10,741 nucleotides of DNA, taken from positions 1-10,741 of the forward strand of contig DZCT01000152.1 of NCBI GenBank assembly GCA_022736535.1, given 5' to 3'. Source of the stretch: Desulfatirhabdium butyrativorans (lineage in GTDB: Bacteria > Desulfobacterota > Desulfobacteria > Desulfobacterales > JAIFKL01). The translations under genes were made by a program, and so were the position numbers. Shown here piece after piece: positions 6,794 to 10,741 of the stretch; within the stretch, counting starts at the first letter, position 1, and each line of letters starts with the position of its first letter. The notes beneath the pieces are model-generated. The model did not search any database and was not told where the DNA came from. It saw only the letters and a list, made by a program, of their open reading frames with translations.

Positions 6794-7078
6794 CCACGAA
6801 TGCACACGGATTTTTGCACGAACTGAAGCACACGAATTTTTTTTTAGAAAATATACGAGTTACGCAGTTGACCTCGTTCCCACGCTCCGCGTGGGAATGC
6901 AGCCCGGACGCTCCGCGTCCGCCCCGGACAGACACCGGCGCATTCAGGGATCGCCCGCCGGGGACGTTCCCACGCGGAGCGTGGGAACGAGAACCGCAAC
7001 TGCGTAACTCCTGAAATATTCATTCGTGTTATTTATTCGTGAGACCCTTTTTATAAGATTGGCTGTGTGCATTCGTGG
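6794..7078. repeat. Outer inverted repeat enclosing a second repeat
   Basis: CCACGAATGCACAC (6794-6807) has an exact inverted copy at 7065-7078. Further CACGAAT/ATTCGTG words lie inside (about 6830 and 7023-7043). The pair brackets the palindromic element at 6857-7010, which suggests that element inserted into an older repeat. Together these fill the 370-bp gap between mlaA and the ABC gene; no gene or clear terminator is seen there. Confidence 0.55.
6857..7010. repeat. REP-like palindromic element, full inverted copy
   Basis: The termini GAGTTACGCAGTTG (6857-6870) and CAACTGCGTAACTC (6997-7010) are exact inverted copies. Inside are the hairpin TTCCCACG/CGTGGGAA (6877-6897), GGACG/CGTCC (6906-6920) and an inverted copy of the first hairpin (6967-6987). 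A 72-bp half copy occurs at 10441-10512. This is a dispersed, non-coding, hairpin-forming element. Confidence 0.75.
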
Positions 7079-7121
7079 CGAAAAATGTCCTTCCGCATTC
7101 GCCCTCTCGAATTGCGGCAGC

Positions 7122-7147
7122 AGAGACACAAAATCTTTTGTGTCTCT
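7122..7147. repeat. Perfect 12-bp hairpin overlapping the ABC gene stop
   Basis: AGAGACACAAAA, a 2-base loop and TTTTGTGTCTCT are exactly complementary. The right arm overlaps the TAG stop of the ABC ATPase gene (7146-7148). On the minus strand no T run follows, so it is not a standard terminator, though it could stall polymerase or protect the 3' end of the transcript. It resembles dispersed GAGACACAAAA-type repeats. Confidence 0.5.
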
Positions 7148-8171
7148 ACACACAATGACAGGCAACTGAATGACCGTTTCCGTCAGAAATGAGTTCGGGC
7201 TGCTTCTCACGGCATTCCTGTGTCCCGTACAGGCATCGGGGATAAAAATTGCAGCCCGCAGGACTGTCATCCTCAAAAATTTCCCTTTTTATAAGACTGC
7301 CGCACTCCGGACCGCCGTCGTCTTTTATCGGAAGTTCCGGCAGTTCGGCCCGGGGATCCGGTACGGACACGGCTGCGATCAATGCCCGCGTGTAAGGGTG
7401 CCGGGGACGGACGATCATCTCTTCGGTTTTGCCGATTTCCACGATTTTTCCCAGATACATGATCGCAATTCTGTCGCAGATGTGACGGGCTGTCACCAAA
7501 TCATGGCTGATATAAATAAATGAAATGCCGAATTTCTGTTTCATTTCCAGCAACTGGTTCAGGATGCTGACCCTGACGGAAACATCCAGCATGGAAACCG
7601 CCTCGTCCGCAATAATCATATCCGGCTGAAGCATCAGCACTCTGGCGATGCTGACCCGCTGAAGCTGTCCCCCGCTCAGGCTGCCGGGATATTTATGCCG
7701 GTAATCTTCCGCAGGCTTCAGTCCGACTTCTTCAAGCGTATGTCTTGACAACTCCTCTTCTTCGGCTCTGTTTTTCGCCAGACCGTGAATGCTGACCGAA
7801 TACTTCAATGTATCCGCAACTGTCCGTCTGGGATTGAGAGAAGCAAAAGGGTCCTGAAAAATCATCTGCATTCTGCGCCGGAAGGGTTTGATCTGTTTCT
7901 TTTTCAGGGAAGTCAGTTCGGTATCCTGATAAAATATTCTGCCGGAACTCGGCGGTGTCAGACAGAGAATCAGCCTCCCCAGCGTGGATTTTCCGCAGCC
8001 GCTTTCGCCGACAATGCCCAATATTTCCTGCTTTTTCAGGCAGAAACTCACGTCATCCACCGCAGGGATATATTTTCTTTTTTTTGAAAAAAAAGCGGAA
8101 AATAAACCGTTTCTGAGCGGAAAATATTTTTTCAAATGTTCTGTTTTCAGAATACAGTCAAATTGTTTCAT
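7146..8171 (-). CDS. Oligopeptide/dipeptide ABC transporter ATP-binding protein (OppF/DppF type)
   Basis: A cytoplasmic ATPase that powers uptake of peptides or similar solutes together with a second ATPase, two permeases and a binding protein. The 341 residues carry Walker A GESGCGKST (55-63), Q-loop FQDP (105-108), signature LSGGQ (165-169), Walker B MIIADE (185-190) with the catalytic Glu, D-loop region SMLDVS, and H-loop His223 in ISHD. A C-terminal oligopeptide-type extension ends with the cysteine-containing CNFYPRC (307-313) and further Cys residues, typical of the oligo_HPY domain. ATG 8171 has GAGG (8181-8184) nine bases upstream. DEAVSMLD replaces the commoner DEPVSALD, a conservative variation. 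None of the transporter partners is in the window: directly upstream is a truncated IS607 tnpB, so the gene may be cut off from its operon. The substrate is unknown. Confidence 0.9.
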   Translation of the reverse strand: MKQFDCILKTEHLKKYFPLRNGLFSAFFSKKRKYIPAVDDVSFCLKKQEILGIVGESGCGKSTLGRLILCLTPPSSGRIFYQDTELTSLKKKQIKPFRRRMQMIFQDPFASLNPRRTVADTLKYSVSIHGLAKNRAEEEELSRHTLEEVGLKPAEDYRHKYPGSLSGGQLQRVSIARVLMLQPDMIIADEAVSMLDVSVRVSILNQLLEMKQKFGISFIYISHDLVTARHICDRIAIMYLGKIVEIGKTEEMIVRPRHPYTRALIAAVSVPDPRAELPELPIKDDGGPECGSLIKREIFEDDSPAGCNFYPRCLYGTQECREKQPELISDGNGHSVACHCV

Positions 8172-8174
8172 GCT

Positions 8175-8652
8175 TCAGATCCTCATCCTGATATATAATT
8201 TCATCTCTTTTCCGACGGAAGAGAGAACAAGCCGTAAGCCAAAGGAATTGCGGCTTTTTTCAATTCTCACGGTCTGTGAGGAGAGCGTCATTTTTTTCCG
8301 TTATGCACGGGCTTCGCCGGATCACCGAATATCTCCTGTCCGAGCAGTTCCTCAGCCTCACGTTCCGCGGAACTTTTTCTTCTGTTCTCAGTATTTTTCG
8401 CGCCGAGAACCGTGGAAAGCGCCTCTCTTGCCGCGCACTGCCTCATTCTTGCGGTGAACCGCGTCTCAGGCAGACTGTATATCTCTTTTTTATCTCATCT
8501 TTTGTCCTGATTTCAGGATCTTCCCACAGCCATCCGATAAAGAAATTCACAATCCGTGCGTATTCGTCAAGAATCTCATTCAGAATTTTTCGTTTCTCCG
8601 CCGTCGCAGATTTCAGCGATGTCTTTGACGATCTTGTTATTTTCATTTTCAA
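8175..8652 (-). pseudogene. tnpB: TnpB remnant of an IS607-family element, frameshifted and truncated
   Basis: It begins at ATG 8652 inside the end of tnpA, as is usual in IS607 elements. Frame 1 (8652-8485) encodes a TnpB-like N terminus (LNEILDEYARIVNFFI). After an A6 run (8486-8491) the homology continues in a second frame (EIYSLPETRFTARMRQCAAR), which stops at 8288-8290 right after an A7 run (8291-8297). A third frame continues with MTLSSQTVRIEKSRNSFGLR and ends at TGA 8175-8177 after MKLYI. Each break corresponds to one missing A. About 158 residues of a roughly 400-residue protein remain. The RuvC nuclease domain, zinc finger and the element's right end (where the guide RNA would lie) are absent, so no active RNA-guided nuclease is expected. 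Confidence 0.85.
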
Positions 8653-9298
8653 GTTCTCTTATCAGTTTTTCAGTTTTCCTTTTACTGCGGCGGAGTCCGT
8701 AAAGTCTTGCTGTGAAACAGGTTACAAGACTCACAAAATCCTGCATCAGTTCGTCTCTGTCATTTGCGGACTCATTGATAATTTCAATCTGACATCCCTG
8801 AAATTCTTTAAGCAGTCTGATATAATTGAACCCGAACCGTGTCAGTCTGTCTTTATGTTCAACTACAATTCTTATGATTTCGGGATTTTTAAGAAGTTTT
8901 TCCAGTTTCGGACGGGTATTGTTCAGTCCCGACGCGCATTCTTTCACAACTTCCGCAACTCTGTAACCTCTTGCCGCACAGTAACTACAGAGTCTTTCAG
9001 CCTGACTTTCAAGATTTTTTCTGTTTTCCGAAGAAGAAACACGGGCATAACAGACGGTGTATTCCGGTCTGCCGGAATTTTTCTCTTTCTCCGGCACGAC
9101 AATTGTTCCGGCAGCAAGCTGATATGCAGACGGAATCTGTCCTTTTTTAAACTGATTCCATGCCGCCTGATAAGTAATCCCCTGTATCTTCGCCCACTCT
9201 GAAAGTTTCATAGCTGTATGATGATCAGATAAAAATGAAAAGTCAATATAAAATAATATAAAACGTTATAATTTTATATAAAATCTATAAAAGAATAT
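8189..9298 (-). mobile_element. Right-truncated IS607-family element
   Basis: It comprises intact tnpA, a broken tnpB and an AT-rich upstream region (9236-9298) with short dyads such as TTATAATTTTATATAA that may form the left end. IS607 elements lack terminal inverted repeats, so the exact left boundary cannot be read. The right side is missing: TnpB similarity stops near 8189 and the OppF ribosome site follows at once. A MITE-like element begins at 9299, directly next to the left side. Confidence 0.7.
8576..9211 (-). CDS. tnpA: IS607-family serine recombinase (transposase TnpA)
   Basis: It catalyses cut-and-paste transposition through a serine-recombinase mechanism with little target specificity. 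The 211 residues match the family. The N terminus (1-41, MKLSEWAKIQGITYQAAWNQ) is a MerR-like helix-turn-helix, placed before the catalytic domain as is typical of IS607. The catalytic motif is YARVSS (55-60) with Ser59 the likely nucleophile; ASGLNNTRPKLEKLL (93-107) and EHKDRLTRFGF (118-128) carry the conserved Arg residues, and a long C-terminal helix (about 150-200) follows. The gene is intact although its partner tnpB is ruined, so it may still act on related ends. It overlaps tnpB by 77 bases. An AT-rich region (9236-9300) lies upstream. Confidence 0.9.
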   Translation of the reverse strand: MKLSEWAKIQGITYQAAWNQFKKGQIPSAYQLAAGTIVVPEKEKNSGRPEYTVCYARVSSSENRKNLESQAERLCSYCAARGYRVAEVVKECASGLNNTRPKLEKLLKNPEIIRIVVEHKDRLTRFGFNYIRLLKEFQGCQIEIINESANDRDELMQDFVSLVTCFTARLYGLRRSKRKTEKLIRELENENNKIVKDIAEICDGGETKNSE

Positions 9299-9550
9299 TA
9301 TACCGATTCGCTGTCAAAAGTTAAAAGATGCCGGCAGGGCGGTCCGGGCTGCCGATTATATTTTTTCGGGTAGTGGTGTAGAAGAGGTGATGAATTCTGC
9401 CGCTGTTATCCTCTGTCATTCTGAACGCAGCGAATGATATGCTGTTATAACAGTATATTATGAAGAACGAGATTCTTCGCTGCGCTCAGAATGACACCTC
9501 AACATCACCTCTTCTACACCACCACCTTTTTTTGAAAGCGAATTGGTATA
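9299..9550. mobile_element. Nested MITE-like element
   Basis: The 21-bp terminal inverted repeats (9299-9319 and 9530-9550; core TATACCRATTCGCT then TCAAAA) match at 19 of 21 positions. Inside is a 24-bp inverted repeat (9369-9392 and 9503-9526, 23 of 24). Within that is a 21-bp inverted repeat (9414-9434 and 9476-9496, 20 of 21, TGTCATTCTGA family), and near the centre a perfect palindrome CTGTTATAACAG (9442-9453). There is no coding capacity. The termini start with TATA and may have used a TA target. The layering suggests successive insertions or one large hairpin element. Confidence 0.75.
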
Positions 9551-9571
9551 AAATGCCTATATCGTAAATTG

Positions 9572-9619
9572 AAATTTTATAAAATTTTGCTTGATATTCC
9601 AATCTGCTGAAGATATTTT
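9572..9619 (+). promoter_or_regulatory. Candidate promoter and palindromic operator for the antitoxin gene
   Basis: TTGATA (9591-9596), a 17-bp spacer and TATTTT (9614-9619) form a plausible promoter about 100 bp before the antitoxin start. Just upstream is a perfect 16-bp palindrome AAATTTTATAAAATTT (9572-9587), a possible operator or UP element. AT richness makes chance matches likely, so confidence is moderate. Confidence 0.35.
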
Positions 9620-9679
9620 GATGTCCGGTTAAAGTAATCTGTGGGGCGTTTTTTCCCGGTCAGTGCGATTAAAAACACA

Positions 9680-9706
9680 GGGCATGTCGGCGATATGCCC
9701 CTGCCG
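9680..9706 (+). promoter_or_regulatory. Alternative hairpins before the antitoxin ribosome site
   Basis: GGGCAT (9680-9685) pairs with ATGCCC (9695-9700). Alternatively TCGGC (9687-9691) pairs with GCCGA (9702-9706). The two stems exclude each other and end only 2-3 bases before AAGGA (9709-9713), the ribosome binding site. Folding here could tune antitoxin translation. Confidence 0.25.
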
Positions 9707-9719
9707 ATAAGGATTTGGC

Positions 9720-9935
9720 ATGAATCAAATCATTGAAGTCATATACGAAGACAATGTGTTTAAACCGCTTCATCCCGTAGAAGGATTAAGAAACAGGCAA
9801 AAAACATGGATTGTTCTTTATTCTTCTGAAAAAAGAGGGTTGGATGAGTTAATCGGAACACTGTCTCCGGAAGAAGCTGAAGAAATGCAATGTTGTATAG
9901 ACAAGGAGTTTTCCAAAATTGAAGGCGAATGGTAA
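9720..9935 (+). CDS. DUF104 / AF2212-like antitoxin
   Basis: A 71-residue protein whose N terminus (IIEVIYEDNVFKPLHPVEGL, 4-23) fits the DUF104 family (AF2212-like), small proteins normally encoded just before a VapC/PIN-domain toxin and taken to be its antitoxin. The N-terminal beta-strand region is complete. The C-terminal half (ELIGTLSPEEAEEMQCCIDK) is charged and probably helical, the part expected to bind the toxin. ATG 9720 has AAGGA (9709-9713) six bases upstream. The end overlaps the start of a vapC remnant by 17 bases, the usual coupling, but that toxin is destroyed. This is therefore an orphan antitoxin, either decaying or kept to neutralise a related toxin elsewhere. The family call rests on remembered motif style. 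Confidence 0.75.
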   Translation: MNQIIEVIYEDNVFKPLHPVEGLRNRQKTWIVLYSSEKRGLDELIGTLSPEEAEEMQCCIDKEFSKIEGEW

Positions 9936-10038
9936 GACAGCCGTTGATACGAATACGATCATTGCGTACAGAGCAGGCGTTTGCCGGACAAATAACAAGA
10001 TATATCCCATGTATTGTTATTCAAAAAAAAGTAATATG
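9919..10038 (+). pseudogene. vapC: VapC/PIN-domain toxin remnant
   Basis: From TTG 9919, with AAGGAG at 9903-9908, the frame reads MKANGKTAVDTNTIIAYRAG, the standard start of a PIN-domain ribonuclease with the first metal-binding Asp at residue 10. The similarity then breaks. In the next frame YIPCIVI (about 10001-10021) recalls the second conserved strand of the domain, so a small deletion plus a frameshift lie between. At 10039 an inverted-repeat element begins and the rest of the toxin, including the other acidic catalytic residues, is missing. The frame from TTG would stop at 10054-10056 with 45 residues. No toxin activity is expected. Confidence 0.7.
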
Positions 10039-10161
10039 ATGAAGATAATTATTTGAAATCATTGAATGTGAGCATTGTGATCCTTTGTGATCATTTTTTG
10101 ATCACAAAAAATTCAGCGATGATTGGCTATATCAATAATTATACCGAATAATTATCTTCAT
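10039..10161. mobile_element. 123-bp inverted-repeat element in the vapC remnant
   Basis: Perfect 15-bp terminal inverted repeats, ATGAAGATAATTATT (10039-10053) and its complement (10147-10161), enclose about 93 bp with an internal perfect 10-bp hairpin TTTGTGATCA/TGATCACAAA (10084-10108). It has no coding capacity. It begins where vapC similarity ends, so it probably inserted there, or a rearrangement used it. No duplicated target is obvious. Confidence 0.65.
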
Positions 10162-10282
10162 AAACGACTGTTTTCCGGTTTTCATCCTGTCTGTCAGACA
10201 GATCGGGGAATTTTGCATCTGTCCTGTCAGAAAAAAAATAACATTTTAATTTTGCATTATTTTTTATTTTCAAATCATGTAT

Positions 10283-10298
10283 CGGCATGGATTTTGCT
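10283..10298 (+). promoter_or_regulatory. Candidate sigma54 promoter
   Basis: CGGCATGGATTTTGCT fits the -24/-12 pattern TGGCACG-N4-TTGCW: the GG and GC doublets are exactly 10 bases apart, with mismatches only at the first T and at C to T. Transcription would start near 10309. Downstream are only an 11-codon frame (ATG 10323) and repeats, so any target would be a small RNA or lie beyond the window. Confidence 0.4.
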
Positions 10299-10339
10299 TT
10301 AATATCCGATTCAGAAACAATTTATGAACCCGAAGCACA

Positions 10340-10390
10340 GCGAAATTTTTTTTCATTGATGTGTAAAAAAATGATCTCCGCATTTGTATA
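10340..10390 (+). repeat. Direct repeat, copy 1
   Basis: It starts GCGAAATTTTTTTTCA, continues with TGTAAAAAAAT and ends TTTGTATA. It is repeated at 10636-10687 with a few substitutions and a one-base length difference. It is non-coding. Confidence 0.6.
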
Positions 10391-10440
10391 GGGGTACAGA
10401 GCGGCGGAAATCCGATGAATCAGATTGCTGAAAAAAATAT

Positions 10441-10512
10441 GAGTTACACACCTCTTCTCGTTCCCACGCTCCGCGTGGGAATGCAGACCGGACGCTCCGC
10501 GTCCGCCCCGGA
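10441..10512 (+). repeat. REP-like element, 72-bp half copy
   Basis: It matches 6857-6928 over the same 72-bp length, beginning GAGTTAC and ending GCCCCGGA, with the hairpins TTCCCACG/CGTGGGAA and GGACG/CGTCC intact. Only the segment just inside GAGTTAC differs. The inverted second half seen at 6857-7010 is absent here. Confidence 0.75.
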
Positions 10513-10635
10513 ATGAAAAAAAATATGAAAAAAATGTCCCGGATAACAGCTTTTGAGCATTCATCCTTAAAAAAGGTTCTCGCAAAGGACGCAGAGGGCG
10601 CAAAGAAAGAAATACCGAAACACAAATGCCCGGCG

Positions 10636-10687
10636 GCGAAATTTTTTTTTTCACCGATATGTAAAAAAATAATCCCTGCGCTTGTAT
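10636..10687 (+). repeat. Direct repeat, copy 2
   Basis: The second copy of the repeat at 10340-10390, ending CTTGTATA. Its end abuts the terminal-repeat copy at 10689. The 10513-10635 stretch before it holds a low-information segment with a GCAAAGGACGCAGAGG-type motif and no gene. Confidence 0.6.
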
Positions 10688-10688
10688 A

Positions 10689-10709
10689 ATACCGATTCGC
10701 TATTGAAAA
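10689..10709 (+). repeat. Terminal-repeat copy 4 of the MITE-like family
   Basis: ATACCGATTCGCTATTGAAA matches the left terminus of the element at 9299-9550. It faces rightwards as a left-hand end, so its element would extend beyond the window. Confidence 0.6.
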
Positions 10710-10741
10710 TATGCAGATGATTTCAACAGGGATATCCGTGA

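Noticed and set aside
5958..6935. 325-codon minus-strand frame opposite mlaA
   Set aside because: It is a shadow of mlaA: Arg/Phe-rich with no domain, and runs into a repeat element at its 5' end.
8229..8260. Terminator-like hairpin AAGCCGTAA/TTGCGGCTT followed by T6
   Set aside because: It falls inside tnpB coding sequence whose peptide (EKSRNSFGLR) is conserved, and it points against the local genes, so coincidence is likelier.
8276..9202. 308-codon plus-strand frame opposite tnpA/tnpB
   Set aside because: It is antisense to a clearly recognisable IS607 recombinase and has a low-complexity Phe/Ser-rich translation with no ribosome site or domain.
10084..10108. CRP/FNR-type operator in TGTGATCA...TGATCACA
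   Set aside because: The half-sites are 11 bases apart rather than 6, and it is better explained as the internal hairpin of the 123-bp element.

Overview
The window looks like accessory-rich chromosome of a Gram-negative bacterium, most plausibly a Desulfobacterota sulfate reducer (Desulfonema or Desulfococcus type). This is inferred from the outer-membrane lipid genes, the many short palindromic repeats, the MORN_2-repeat secreted protein and the general protein style. No rRNA or tRNA fixes the taxon.

Layout. Positions 1-1245 hold no convincing intact gene: a terminal-repeat copy (35-55), a dispersed hairpin (154-230), a small gene remnant (307-531), a striking array of AT-rich palindromes with a 55-bp period (524-718), a good sigma70-type promoter (838-866) and a degenerate attC-like site (951-998). 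Positions 1246-3864 are one long reading frame for a secreted MORN_2-repeat protein, split by a single in-frame amber codon at 2287-2289.

Positions 3960-6776 form an outer-membrane lipid-homeostasis block. pldA (outer membrane phospholipase A) runs leftwards; mlaC and mlaA (periplasmic and outer-membrane parts of the Mla phospholipid-trafficking system) run rightwards. Candidate back-to-back promoters lie in the 205-bp gap. Both systems remove phospholipid misplaced in the outer leaflet, so the pairing makes biological sense. The inner-membrane MlaFED parts are not in the window.

Positions 6777-9300 hold nested palindromic repeats, then on the minus strand an orphan OppF/DppF-type peptide-transporter ATPase, and upstream of it an IS607-family remnant: an intact serine recombinase (tnpA) overlapping a tnpB that has two frameshifts and is cut off right at the OppF gene.

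Positions 9299-10741 are dominated by small non-coding elements: a nested 252-bp MITE-like element, a second 123-bp inverted-repeat element, a REP-like repeat and a 51-52-bp direct repeat. Among them sits a DUF104-type antitoxin gene whose VapC/PIN toxin partner is reduced to an N-terminal remnant. A well-spaced sigma54-type promoter motif (10283-10298) has no recognisable gene behind it.

Overall this is a conserved envelope block set in a strip of decaying mobile and toxin-antitoxin DNA. The strongest leads are the pldA/mlaCA pairing with an Asp-for-Asn change in the PldA triad, the 55-bp palindrome array, the amber-split MORN protein, the two in-phase slippery heptamers in tnpB, and the MITE family whose termini occur four times here.
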